Assembly: GCF_003073175.1 (NCBI RefSeq)
Contig: NZ_QBBX01000006.1
Location: 46,086 to 110,085 of the forward strand
Source: Peribacillus acanthi
Lineage (GTDB): Bacteria; Bacillota; Bacilli; Bacillales; DSM-1321
Reading direction: 5' to 3'
DNA: 64,000 bases
The notes beneath the pieces are model-generated. The model was not told the DNA's origin, made no database searches, and saw nothing but the letters and a program-made list of their open reading frames with translations. Positions 9,292-18,188 of this stretch are shown here, one piece after another. Positions within the stretch are counted from its first letter, which is position 1, and each line of letters starts with the position of its first letter. The position numbers and the translations under genes were made by a program.

Positions 9292-9702
9292 GTGAACAAT
9301 GCAGAAAGTATGATCGAATGGAAGGATAACCACATTAGCATGATGGCAGATTCTGTTGAGCCCATTCAATTGTATTCATTAGCAGATGTAGGCGAATATG
9401 TTAGTTATTATCAAGTAGAAAAACAAGGTAAAGCATCGATTTTGACCGCATACGGCATCGTGCTGTTCGTCTACCAATATGAAAAACCAACATTAGAGGA
9501 AGTACAAAATCAGCTCTTAAGTGCATGCCACTTTATGAATGGAGCTAGTTCAAATTCTCCTTTCATACAAACGGTTTTACTCCGTATGTCCCAATGTATT
9601 AGTAAGTGTAAATCGGCTAACGAGGCACGGACAAACCTGTTTCATGAAGCTATTAAAATCCAGATTGAGTGGGAGTTAACCGGGGCTAATTCAATGAATT
9701 AA
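9292..9702 (+). CDS. Truncated MtnA (methylthioribose-1-phosphate isomerase) N-terminal domain remnant
   Basis: 136-residue intact ORF with a strong ribosome site (GGAGGAGG) ahead of GTG 9292. It resembles the N-terminal third of MtnA: EWKDNHISM near the start (MtnA: EWKETAITI), a TAYGIVL stretch (MtnA: TAAFGLAL), and above all NEARTNLFHEAIKIQIE (residues about 107-123) against NEAKTNLVHEAIQIQVE in B. subtilis MtnA as I remember it. The conserved RGAPAIG loop is replaced by KQGKASI, and the whole catalytic C-terminal domain (active Cys and Asp) is absent. It cannot be an isomerase. It is either a decaying pseudogene or a repurposed small protein, still behind an intact SAM riboswitch. No mtnK lies nearby. 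Confidence 0.75.
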   Translation: MNNAESMIEWKDNHISMMADSVEPIQLYSLADVGEYVSYYQVEKQGKASILTAYGIVLFVYQYEKPTLEEVQNQLLSACHFMNGASSNSPFIQTVLLRMSQCISKCKSANEARTNLFHEAIKIQIEWELTGANSMN

Positions 9703-9779
9703 TATCATTTTTTGAAAGGCTCGTTTAGTAAATTATTGAATTATACTTTAAAGTTTTCCTATTGATTTTACCGGTCAAA

Positions 9780-9823
9780 AAAATCGAGTATAGCCATTTT
9801 GATGGCGGCTATACTCGATTCTT
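9780..9823. terminator. bidirectional terminator between MtnA remnant and ogt
   Basis: Long stem AATCGAGTATAGCC / GGCTATACTCGATT with a short loop. On the minus strand it is followed by a run of T, so it mainly ends ogt transcription. Confidence 0.85.
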
Positions 9824-9869
9824 ATACAACTCATCTTTTTGTTTATTTCAGTTCTCAAAACTATCTACT

Positions 9870-10370
9870 CTATTGAAGATGTCCTTCTAACTTAAGCAAC
9901 TTCTCTTTAATACTAGTTTTATCACCTGCATAGCCCGTAAGTGCTCCAGATTTCCCTATGATTCTGTGACACGGGATGATAAATGGGAATCGGTTTGCCT
10001 TGCATGCTTGTCCAATCGCACGTACCGCTTTAGGACGTTCAATTATTTCCGCTACCTCTTTATAGGATTTCGTCTCTCCATATGGAATTTTACACATAAC
10101 ATTCCAAACATCCTTTTGAAAATCGGTACCTTGAATCGAAAAAGGGACTGAAAATGATACGTCTTCACCTTGAAAATAGCCAGTTAATTCTTTCGATAAT
10201 TGAATAAAAATCGGATGTTCCTTCCATTCGGTCAGCTTAGATCCGAATATCTTTTCTAATTCTTCCTTCTCGAAAAGGAGCCTAATTAATTCCTTATCAT
10301 TAGCCACCATCCAAAGGTCTCCGATAATAGGATGATAGAATTTATTATAAAATATCCTCGTTGTCATCAT
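9870..10370 (-). CDS. ogt: Methylated-DNA--protein-cysteine methyltransferase Ogt
   Basis: Suicide DNA repair protein that removes the methyl group from O6-methylguanine. 166 residues, full length. The acceptor cysteine is C134 in IIPCHRIIG. The helix-turn-helix GETKSYKEVA and RAIGQACKANRFP are present, and the tail GYAGDKTSIKEKLLKLEG is typical. Its ATG overlaps the TGA of the upstream kinase gene (ATGA; ribosome site AGGAGGAAGA), so the two are co-translated. The kinE-ogt adjacency also occurs in B. subtilis. Confidence 0.95.
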   Translation of the reverse strand: MMTTRIFYNKFYHPIIGDLWMVANDKELIRLLFEKEELEKIFGSKLTEWKEHPIFIQLSKELTGYFQGEDVSFSVPFSIQGTDFQKDVWNVMCKIPYGETKSYKEVAEIIERPKAVRAIGQACKANRFPFIIPCHRIIGKSGALTGYAGDKTSIKEKLLKLEGHLQ

Positions 10371-12547
10371 TCTTCCTCCTGAAGTTGATTCAAAGGTAAG
10401 TAAATATGGAATGTAGTCCCTTGGTTGATAACACTTTCAACTTCAATCCATCCATGATGTTCTTCAATGATTTTATAACTTACCATTAAACCAAGGCCTG
10501 TACCTCGATCTTTTGTTGTATAAAAAGGTTCTCCTAGTTTCTTTATTTTCTCTTCTGGTATTCCACACCCCTCATCCTTAATAGATATTTTGACAAATTC
10601 CTCTTTCCAGACCATAGATTCAATCGTAATATTACCGCCGATAGGCATTGCTTCTAACGCATTTTTTATGATATTAATCAAGACCTGCTTTAATTGGTTA
10701 CCCTCGCAATACAAATATATGGGTTGTTTTATAATTGGCTTAATTACGACATTTTGCAATAAAGCCTGTGCCCTTAGCAAATCAACAGTCTCTTGTATAA
10801 TTACATTCATATTTTTTTGTAAATACTGAGTAGCCTGTGGTTTAGCTAAGATCAAAAACTCTGTAATAATAGATTCTATTCTATTCAATTCTGAATTAAT
10901 CACGCTGAAATAAGTAGAAAAGTCTTCTTTTACACTACCTTGAAGTAATTGAATAAACCCCTTTAGAGCTGTCATTGGGTTTCTAATTTCATGGGCAATC
11001 CCAGCAGCCAATTCTCCTACCACATTTAAAGTATCTGATTTCCTAAGCTGTTCCTGCATGTCAAGTTTTTCCGTTACGTCTTTAAATGCAGTTAAATGCA
11101 TACCTGAAATTAAGTTTAATTTTGTAGAAAACTCTATATACTTTTTTCGTCCGTCCTTAAAATGTAATACGGTGGTTGTATGAAGTTTATTTTGTTTTTG
11201 TACTCGTTTCATGACTCTTTCTAATTCATCTTTGTTTTCTGGTATACAGCTCATTAATTCTTCAATCGGCGTGTTCAATAGTCTTTCTTTAGACATTTCA
11301 AAAATGGCAGAACCCGCTTCGTTAATATTAGCTAAGCCTTTTTCATTCCATAAGATCAACCCGTCCATCGATCCTTCGAAAATTTTCCGAAACTTATTTT
11401 CACTCTTCCTTAACTTCATCTCCATATCCCAGCGCTCACTGACATTTCGATAAATCGTTAAAGTTACTTGGTCTTCTTGAAGCATTTTAGATGTGAATTC
11501 GAGAAGTTTCTTTTGGCCATTTGGCATCAAATAAAAAAGCTCGTCACGGATGGCTCCAGTTTCTTTAAACGATTGAATTAACCGTTGGTATCGGCGGTCC
11601 CTATTCATGACGTAGTCCTGAACACTTGTTCCTATTAAACTCTCTCGTGGAGACTCAAAAATTTTACAAGCTGAATTATTCGCCTTTAAAATCAGTCCTC
11701 TACCATCTGTGATAACAATTCCATCAATCGCCTGTTCAAACAAGATTGAAAATAATTCTTCACTTTTATTAAGTTGTTGCTCCATCAGTCTTTTTTCTGT
11801 CACATCACGGCATATAGACATAAAATGACCGTTATATACATTCGAGCTTGTCGTAAATTCCACATATCTACAATTATCACTAACGTCTAAAGTAACCTCT
11901 CCCTGAGCAGTTCCTTTTGATAGTAGTTCTTTCCATTTTTCTTTCCATTCCCTTTTAGAATGCTCGGCAATGAAATCGTGAATCGTTTTATCCACTACTT
12001 GGTCTCTTTGACTATTTACAAGCTTTAAAAAGGAAGGATTAGCGTCAATAATTTCTCCTATTTGATTGTATATGACAATTCCTTCTACTGCTTGTTGGAA
12101 GACATCTTTAAACAAATGAAAGGATATATCACGTTCCCTTTCAGCTCGCTTTTGAATCGTGATATCTTTAAGCTTATAAAGGACCTTTTCTTGCTCAAGG
12201 AATGCTTGGAATTCGACGTGCTTAACCGTCCCATCTTTTAGACAAATTAGCCATTCATCCTGGAACTCATGATGAAGAACTAATTGTTCATCTTGGTAAG
12301 TCAATATTTGATTGGGTACCATCGTCAAGAAATCAAGAAAAGAAGTCCCTTCCACTTCATTATTAGGAACTTGTAATAAATTGCATGCCACTGAGTTGGC
12401 ATTAAGAATGTTTTTATCCTTATCTAATAGAATAATGGCTTCCATGGATGAATTGAGAATTTTTTTATATAAGAGCAATTCACTCTTAAGCTTTGAAATA
12501 TCATGATCGATTACTTTTTGAATTTCATTTGTCTGGTTCGTAAACAT
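10367..12547 (-). CDS. kinE: Multi-PAS sensor histidine kinase, KinE-type
   Basis: 726-residue soluble histidine kinase. Four PAS repeats are visible (about 18-130, 145-255, 268-375 and 388-495), each starting with an F..S or L..S EGI/AI-type strand. They are followed by HisKA with the phospho-acceptor H519 (AAGIAHEIRNPMTALKGF) and an HATPase with the N box INIIKNALEAMP, G boxes KDEGCGIPEE and DRGTGLGLMVSYKI. There are no membrane segments. Family members KinA-KinE feed the Spo0F sporulation phosphorelay. The KinE assignment rests on neighbours (ogt, mtn genes, YkrP-like acyltransferase) and architecture. No response regulator is adjacent, as expected for phosphorelay kinases. Confidence 0.82.
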   Translation of the reverse strand: MFTNQTNEIQKVIDHDISKLKSELLLYKKILNSSMEAIILLDKDKNILNANSVACNLLQVPNNEVEGTSFLDFLTMVPNQILTYQDEQLVLHHEFQDEWLICLKDGTVKHVEFQAFLEQEKVLYKLKDITIQKRAERERDISFHLFKDVFQQAVEGIVIYNQIGEIIDANPSFLKLVNSQRDQVVDKTIHDFIAEHSKREWKEKWKELLSKGTAQGEVTLDVSDNCRYVEFTTSSNVYNGHFMSICRDVTEKRLMEQQLNKSEELFSILFEQAIDGIVITDGRGLILKANNSACKIFESPRESLIGTSVQDYVMNRDRRYQRLIQSFKETGAIRDELFYLMPNGQKKLLEFTSKMLQEDQVTLTIYRNVSERWDMEMKLRKSENKFRKIFEGSMDGLILWNEKGLANINEAGSAIFEMSKERLLNTPIEELMSCIPENKDELERVMKRVQKQNKLHTTTVLHFKDGRKKYIEFSTKLNLISGMHLTAFKDVTEKLDMQEQLRKSDTLNVVGELAAGIAHEIRNPMTALKGFIQLLQGSVKEDFSTYFSVINSELNRIESIITEFLILAKPQATQYLQKNMNVIIQETVDLLRAQALLQNVVIKPIIKQPIYLYCEGNQLKQVLINIIKNALEAMPIGGNITIESMVWKEEFVKISIKDEGCGIPEEKIKKLGEPFYTTKDRGTGLGLMVSYKIIEEHHGWIEVESVINQGTTFHIYLPLNQLQEEE

Positions 12548-12868
12548 CGTCTAGCCCACCTCCGATTACTACCTCCCATTTTTATTCTACATAAGTAACA
12601 AAAAATCCTATTTTTCAACACAAAAATCCTACATTAGTTTCACATTATTGTCTAAATATTAACAATCTACTTGTAAATAACAAATCTATTACAATCGTTT
12701 CATTCCTCTTAAAAATAGGGGTTTTCTAAGAAAAATACATACATTTCGTTTTATAATGTGAATTCGGGGTAAAGAACAAGGCACAAGAATCTTATTCTTA
12801 TATAACGTATGAATGAAAAATTGTTCCCATTAACTTTCAATACGGCTACAAACCTTGGAGGACAAAAA
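12548..12868. promoter_or_regulatory. divergent intergenic region between kinE and ykrP-like gene
   Basis: About 320 A/T-rich bases with no convincing ORF. A TATAAT lies at about 12752-12757 on the plus strand, ahead of the acyltransferase gene, but no good -35 partner is obvious. The kinase promoter must also lie here on the minus strand. Nothing else is recognised. Confidence 0.35.
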
Positions 12869-13918
12869 ATGAAAAAACGAGACTACTTCTTTGATAACGC
12901 AAAATTCATTTTAATGTTTTTTGTAGTCTTTGGTCATCTTCTAAAAGATTTTATCAGTGACCATGAAGGCATATTAGCACTGTATAAAACCATTTACACA
13001 TTTCATATGCCAGCCTTTATATTTGTATCTGGTTTCTTTGCAAAAGGAATCTATGAAAAAGGCTATATTGGAAAAATCGCTAAAAAACTGATTCTTCCTT
13101 ATTTAATTTTTCAAATCGTTTACTCTATCTTTTACTTTTTCCTATTCCATAAAAATTCATTAACCGTTGATCCATTAAACCCTCATTGGTCATTATGGTT
13201 TTTGATTAGTTTATTTTTCTGGAATATCATGTTGCTAGGATTTTCAAAATTCAAGCCAACTATTGGCATTACTATTTCTTTTGTGCTTGCATTGTTAATT
13301 GGATATGTAGATTGGGTATCCAACTATTTAAGCTTGTCAAGGACCATTGTGTTTTTCCCAATGTTCCTGTTAGGCTACCATGTGAATCGTGAGACAATCA
13401 ATAAACTTACTACAAAATCTGTAAGAATCGGTTCCTTAATTATGTTTGCCGTTGTTTTCATAGGATTCTACCTGTTACCTGATATCAATTATAAGTGGCT
13501 TTTAGGATCAAAACCTTATGCAGAACTTGATTCAGTTAATATTCTGGCAATGGTTAAGAGACTAGGATTTTATGGACTTAGTTTAATTATGGTAACTAGC
13601 TTCCTTTCCTTCGTACCAAAAGGATATTATTTCTTTACAAATTGGGGGAAACAAACTCTTTACGTCTATCTATTACACGGATTTTTCGTTCGTTTCTTCC
13701 GTGAGAGTGAAGTCAGTGAATATTTCTCAAGCTTAGAAAACTTCATCCTACTTGCCGGAATATCATTATTATTAACTATTATGCTTTCTAGTCAATTTGT
13801 AGCGAACTTGGCACAGCCTATCATTGAACTTCGAACAAGCGGTTGGAAACATTTAATGAATAAACTATCTCTGTATTCCAACTACTTCGTTAGAAGAAAT
13901 GAAGTGAAAAGATATTAA
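12869..13918 (+). CDS. Membrane acyltransferase 3 family protein (YkrP-like)
   Basis: 349-residue integral membrane O-acyltransferase-like protein with about ten hydrophobic helices. The family signature is at the N-terminus: FFDNAKFILMFFVVFGHL, with the His (about residue 26) that is catalytic in this family, followed by FHMPAFIFVSGFF. Such proteins transfer acetyl or other acyl groups to envelope sugars. Start chosen: ATG 12869, 7 bases after GGAGG; an ATG at 12809 has no site. B. subtilis has a similar gene (ykrP) next to kinE, so this is conserved synteny. Confidence 0.8.
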   Translation: MKKRDYFFDNAKFILMFFVVFGHLLKDFISDHEGILALYKTIYTFHMPAFIFVSGFFAKGIYEKGYIGKIAKKLILPYLIFQIVYSIFYFFLFHKNSLTVDPLNPHWSLWFLISLFFWNIMLLGFSKFKPTIGITISFVLALLIGYVDWVSNYLSLSRTIVFFPMFLLGYHVNRETINKLTTKSVRIGSLIMFAVVFIGFYLLPDINYKWLLGSKPYAELDSVNILAMVKRLGFYGLSLIMVTSFLSFVPKGYYFFTNWGKQTLYVYLLHGFFVRFFRESEVSEYFSSLENFILLAGISLLLTIMLSSQFVANLAQPIIELRTSGWKHLMNKLSLYSNYFVRRNEVKRY

Positions 13919-13958
13919 AAAAACTCTGTAACGAGTCGTCTCGTTACAGAGTTTTTTT
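13919..13958. terminator. strong bidirectional terminator
   Basis: AAACTCTGTAACGAG-tcgt-CTCGTTACAGAGTTT flanked by A and T runs, shared by the two convergent genes. Confidence 0.92.
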
Positions 13959-15216
13959 ATGAAGCATGTGTCTCACAAGTATTTATCTCAGTAATAGGTT
14001 GAGATTTAAAAATTACATAAAATTGAAATGCTGAAATCCCTATACAAATGGATGAGAAAAGAAAAAGAATCGTGTATCCCCTATCAATCCCCAAGTGATA
14101 AACAAGCTTAGTACTGACGAATCCAGCGCCCCCAGTTCCTAACATTAACGTCATGGACCCAAGACTATTGGTTAAACCTCTTACCTTTTCCGGGAAACTT
14201 CCCATCACAATTTTTGATTGCATTGGAGCCTTCCCAAATAAGGTGGCCCTAATGAACAGAATGAGAATTGAAGCTAATATTATATTTTTGGTATAACATA
14301 AAAACGCAAGACATAGTAAGCCTATTAGTTGGTAAACCAAGATCGGATGATTTTCTCCCCATTTTTTTGTAACCCTTGGACTAATAAAAATCAAGACAAC
14401 TGTCCCTAAAGCTGCAATGGATAATATGATACTAATGGATGTAGTATTGATTTCAAATCGATCAGAAAGAAAGAGATTGAAGTAAGGGATTGTAAGACCT
14501 ATACCAATCCCTTCAAAAAGTTTAATCCCGCCATAAGAAACTAATTTTTTGATGGTTCCTCTATCTAATTTTTGCTTCTCTTCACTCACTTTTTCATTTT
14601 TATTTGGATGATTTTCCTTTACAAATAACAGTGGAATACTACTTACTATCAAAATACCTGCTGCAGAAAGAATAACCATTCTAAGACTTAACATGGAAGA
14701 AATAGAATATAGAGAAGTAATTTTGTCAGCAATTACTCCAGATCCCAATGTACCTACAAACATGAAAACATTCCCTGTACCAAAAGCGAAACTAAATAGC
14801 TTGACCCTTTCATTTTCCTTCGAATATTGTGTCAATAGAGGAACAAACATTACATTCGTTGATGCCTGCCCAATACCAGTGAAAAAAGCCCAAAAATATA
14901 AAAGTGGTAATGACCGTGCAAATACACTACCTACAACACCAGTAAGCAAAATGAGAATTCCTGTTAGTAAAACATACCTTGGCCCCAGTCTCATCGAGAA
15001 AAAACCAGCAACTATTGAAAACAATGCATAGGATAAGTAACTTAGGCCCACAAGGTTCCCGATATGATTAATAGTCACGATTTCTTTTAAATACAAATTA
15101 TAGAGGACAGTATATACACTTAACCCCAGACAAAAAAGCATATTCCATAGTAAAATAAATTTAACAGAAGATGTAAAACCCTTCCTTAAATGGTTATTAT
15201 CTATTACTTTTTCCAT
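13957..15216 (-). CDS. MFS transporter
   Basis: 419-residue major facilitator with about twelve hydrophobic segments and a polar central loop (about 205-225, KENHPNKNEKVSEEKQK). The loop between helices 2 and 3 has the FSMRLGPRYVLL version of the MFS motif. Substrate unknown. Divergent from an HxlR-type regulator gene 112 bp away, which suggests local control and an efflux role. AGGGAGTGG precedes the ATG. Confidence 0.82.
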   Translation of the reverse strand: MEKVIDNNHLRKGFTSSVKFILLWNMLFCLGLSVYTVLYNLYLKEIVTINHIGNLVGLSYLSYALFSIVAGFFSMRLGPRYVLLTGILILLTGVVGSVFARSLPLLYFWAFFTGIGQASTNVMFVPLLTQYSKENERVKLFSFAFGTGNVFMFVGTLGSGVIADKITSLYSISSMLSLRMVILSAAGILIVSSIPLLFVKENHPNKNEKVSEEKQKLDRGTIKKLVSYGGIKLFEGIGIGLTIPYFNLFLSDRFEINTTSISIILSIAALGTVVLIFISPRVTKKWGENHPILVYQLIGLLCLAFLCYTKNIILASILILFIRATLFGKAPMQSKIVMGSFPEKVRGLTNSLGSMTLMLGTGGAGFVSTKLVYHLGIDRGYTILFLFSSICIGISAFQFYVIFKSQPITEINTCETHAS

Positions 15217-15328
15217 TAGATACCACTCCCTTTCACCATCATAAGGGACGGATGAATTTCACTCAAGTAGTCACTTTTTTGTATCCAGTTAAGTGTTTTA
15301 TTAACAATTTAATGGGCGGTGAAGGTAA

Positions 15329-15679
15329 TTGAACAAAAAAAAATACTATTGTCCGGTAGAAGCGACTGTGGATGCAGTTGGGGGAAAATGGAAATCTAGA
15401 ATAATGTGGCATTTGAGTCATCAAACCTATCGTTATGGTGATTTCATTAGGCTAATCCCTGAAATTTCAAAAAAAATGCTTTCACAAGTCCTTCATGAGC
15501 TTGAAAAGGATGGATTAATTAACAGAATGGAGTATAAAGAAAAAATATTGAGGGTGGAATATTCATTAACTGAATACGGAACAAGCGTTACCCCTTTATT
15601 AACATTAATGAGCGCCTGGGGGAAATCACACATGCAAATGCTTAAAGATGAAGAAGAAAAAAAGTCCCCTACTGCTTAA
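15329..15679 (+). CDS. HxlR-family winged-helix transcriptional regulator
   Basis: 116 residues. The HxlR hallmark YCPVEATVDAVGGKWKSRIMWHL opens the protein, with the conserved Cys at residue 8, followed by the winged helix (YRYGDFIRLIPEISKKMLSQVLHELEKDGLI). HxlR proteins sense aldehydes, disulfide stress or similar through that Cys. It probably controls the divergent MFS gene. Start TTG 15331 region: the codon at 15329 is the only start that keeps the Cys segment, and GGTGAAGG lies just upstream. Confidence 0.88.
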   Translation: MNKKKYYCPVEATVDAVGGKWKSRIMWHLSHQTYRYGDFIRLIPEISKKMLSQVLHELEKDGLINRMEYKEKILRVEYSLTEYGTSVTPLLTLMSAWGKSHMQMLKDEEEKKSPTA

Positions 15680-15727
15680 TCATAATGACATTTATACTCT
15701 CCCCCCGAGGAATAGTGAGAATCTAAC

Positions 15728-15763
15728 AAAGAAAGAAGAGAGGATATCCTCTCTTCTTTCTTT
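15728..15763. terminator. perfect 36-bp palindrome, probable bidirectional terminator
   Basis: AAAGAAAGAAGAGAGGAT (15728-15745) is followed immediately by its exact reverse complement (15746-15763). It separates the HxlR gene from the convergent GNAT gene and overlaps the GNAT stop codon. Confidence 0.7.
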
Positions 15764-16208
15764 ATAGTAAGGGGTAGGTTGCTAGTTGTTCTCCCCAAGG
15801 AGCTACTTCCGTTTCCTTAAATCCAGCTTTTTTATATGTCATTCTTGCCCCTTGATTATTCGGTTGATATCCTATCATTATAAATGGGATTTGACTTTCA
15901 TTATTGGTTTTAATATATTCAATAACCTTTTTCACTGCTTGAGCCCCAAATCCATTCCCTTGAAACTTTTCATCGACCATAAGTCGATAGATCCAGTAGT
16001 TTCCATCATCCGGGTCTATTCCAAACATTGTAAACCCAATCATTTCTTCCCCGTGATACACACCCATAGCTTGGAAATCATTCAAAAATTGTACTTCTGC
16101 AATCGAATATAAATTGGAAGCCATAAAGGTTTTCTGTTCTTCTTTTACAGATAAACTGATTGCTTCCTCCCAATTATCCCTGTTAATTTGCACTAGAGTT
16201 ACTGTCAA
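15762..16208 (-). CDS. GNAT-family N-acetyltransferase
   Basis: About 148 residues with the GNAT fold. The acetyl-CoA loop is visible as FQGNGFGAQAVKKVIEYI, preceded by the strand YWIYRLMVDEK, and the C-terminal GARMTYKKAGFKETEV is typical. It resembles diamine/polyamine (SpeG/BltD-like) N-acetyltransferases, but the substrate is not certain. Start chosen: TTG 16208, which has GAGGTGACG 5 bases upstream. An ATG at 16241 would add 11 residues (MSLMKEDEVTF) but lies upstream of that site. Confidence 0.8.
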   Translation of the reverse strand: MTVTLVQINRDNWEEAISLSVKEEQKTFMASNLYSIAEVQFLNDFQAMGVYHGEEMIGFTMFGIDPDDGNYWIYRLMVDEKFQGNGFGAQAVKKVIEYIKTNNESQIPFIMIGYQPNNQGARMTYKKAGFKETEVAPWGEQLATYPLL

Positions 16209-16377
16209 AAACGTCACCTCATCCTCTTTCATTAATGACATAATTGTACGACAATTAGAATTCCATTTCTAGGAAAACCTTAATTTACTCCGACTCTACT
16301 TTTTTATTGAGACTAATTATGGTAGAATGATTTGTTAGATTTATTAGTGAATCGAGAGGAGATTAGCAGATTCAACT

Positions 16378-18138
16378 ATGAAAATTATTGCTGCAACCTT
16401 AAATGCTAAATATATACACACAAGTCTTTCCATTCGTTATTTGAAGGCATATGCCGCACCAGAATTCGAAGTGGATTTAGCTGAATATACGATTAAAGAT
16501 CCTGTCATGAATATCGTAAGCGATCTTTTTTCAAAGAAGCCAGATGTTATTGGCTTCAGCTGTTACATCTGGAATATTGAAGAAACCCTTAAAGTCGTTG
16601 GAATGTTAAAGAAAATTAATCCTAATTTAACGATTGTTTTAGGTGGACCAGAAGTGACCTATGATGTGGCAGAGTGGATTCAAAAGCTAACCGATGTAGA
16701 CTACATCGTTATTGGTGAAGGTGAGCTTACTTTTAAACAGCTCTTAACGTATCTGTCTGGTAATGGAGAACTAAAAGAAGTGAGTGGGATAGCTTATATC
16801 AAGGATGGCAAACCCGTCATCCAACCTCAATCTGATAAATTGAACCTTAAGGATATTCCAACGCCTTATCGATTCGAGGAAGACCGAGCTGAGCTTGCTA
16901 AGCGTGTCGTCTATATCGAGACAAGCCGTGGATGTCCGTTCAGCTGTCAATTTTGTTTATCATCAATTGAAGTAGGCGTAAGATACTTTGATAGAGAAAA
17001 GGTAAAAGCAGATATTCGTTATTTGATGGAGAATGGTGCAAAAACTATCAAATTCGTAGACCGTACCTTTAATATTAGCCGAAGTTACGCGATGGAGATG
17101 TTCCAATTCTTAATTGATGAACATCATCCAGGGACAGTATTCCAATTTGAAATAACAGCTGATATTATGCGTCCTGAGGTTATTGAATTTTTAAATGAAA
17201 ATGCACCAACTGGCTTATTCCGATTTGAAATTGGTGTTCAATCCACGAACGATCCTACGAACGAACTTGTCATGAGGAAACAAAACTTTGCGAAACTGAC
17301 TAGAACCGTCACACTTGTAAAGGACGGAGGTAAAATCGACCAGCATCTCGATTTAATCGCAGGGTTACCTTTGGAGGATTACAATACATTTAAGAAAACA
17401 TTTAATGATGTTTTCGAATTACGTCCTGAAGAATTACAGCTTGGATTCTTAAAAATGCTAAGAGGGACTGGACTTCGCTTACGAGCTTCAGATCACGGCT
17501 ATATCTATTCAGATCATGCTCCCTATGAAATACTTGGCAATAATGTTTTGTCTTTTGATGACATTGTACGAATCAAACAAGTTGAAGATGTACTGGAGAA
17601 ATATTGGAATGATCATCGCATGGATCATACCATTGAGTATTTAACGACTATCGGTTTTCCATCTCCATTCGATTTCTTCCAATCATTTGGTTCCTTCTGG
17701 GAAGAAAAAGGTTGGTCCCGAATTGGACACCAGCTTGAGGATTTGTTCAGACGTCTATATCAATTCCTTCAAGAGAGTGGATTTAATGAGCTTGAAACTG
17801 TATTTGATTTAATGAAATTAGATTATTTTTCAAATCAGCGCTATAAGCCTAGAAAACCTTGGTGGAATCAAGACATGGAAAAGCAGGATCGCTCTATTCT
17901 TTATCAAGCAATCCTTGAAAATCCAGACATGCTTGGAAGTGAATTTACGAAGTTAGGTTTGCATGAAAAAGATCTATATAAACACACTGTACTAGATGAA
18001 ACATCCATTAATATGAGAAGCTATTTAGAAGAAGCGACAGTCGATCAGGAGCCTTCTTTGATGCTTGTATACTTTGACCCTAATGGAAATGGAGCAAAAG
18101 TATTCTCTACCCCTAAAAAAGCATTTGTAACCATATAA
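16378..18138 (+). CDS. B12-binding domain radical SAM protein (DUF4080 type)
   Basis: 586 residues. An N-terminal cobalamin-binding Rossmann domain (about 1-130; DVIGFSCYIWN, IVLGGPEVTYD, VIGEGE) is followed by a radical SAM core (about 175-390) with the cluster motif C186-x3-C190-x2-C193 in SRGCPFSCQFC, then a C-terminal DUF4080-like region. It belongs to the BchE/anaerobic-cyclase-like group. The family modifies unknown metabolites or macromolecules with SAM and cobalamin. Single-gene unit with its own terminator. Reaction unknown. Confidence 0.9.
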   Translation: MKIIAATLNAKYIHTSLSIRYLKAYAAPEFEVDLAEYTIKDPVMNIVSDLFSKKPDVIGFSCYIWNIEETLKVVGMLKKINPNLTIVLGGPEVTYDVAEWIQKLTDVDYIVIGEGELTFKQLLTYLSGNGELKEVSGIAYIKDGKPVIQPQSDKLNLKDIPTPYRFEEDRAELAKRVVYIETSRGCPFSCQFCLSSIEVGVRYFDREKVKADIRYLMENGAKTIKFVDRTFNISRSYAMEMFQFLIDEHHPGTVFQFEITADIMRPEVIEFLNENAPTGLFRFEIGVQSTNDPTNELVMRKQNFAKLTRTVTLVKDGGKIDQHLDLIAGLPLEDYNTFKKTFNDVFELRPEELQLGFLKMLRGTGLRLRASDHGYIYSDHAPYEILGNNVLSFDDIVRIKQVEDVLEKYWNDHRMDHTIEYLTTIGFPSPFDFFQSFGSFWEEKGWSRIGHQLEDLFRRLYQFLQESGFNELETVFDLMKLDYFSNQRYKPRKPWWNQDMEKQDRSILYQAILENPDMLGSEFTKLGLHEKDLYKHTVLDETSINMRSYLEEATVDQEPSLMLVYFDPNGNGAKVFSTPKKAFVTI

Positions 18139-18150
18139 TTAAACACATGT

Positions 18151-18188
18151 AGAGGATGCGATGTTTATATACCGCATCCTCTATTTTT
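18151..18188 (+). terminator. intrinsic terminator after radical SAM gene
   Basis: AGAGGATGCG...CGCATCCTCT stem followed by ATTTTTAT. Confidence 0.85.

Noticed and set aside
12809..12868. N-terminal extension of the acyltransferase gene
   Set aside because: The good ribosome site lies inside this stretch, and the family's N-terminal helix begins after ATG 12869.
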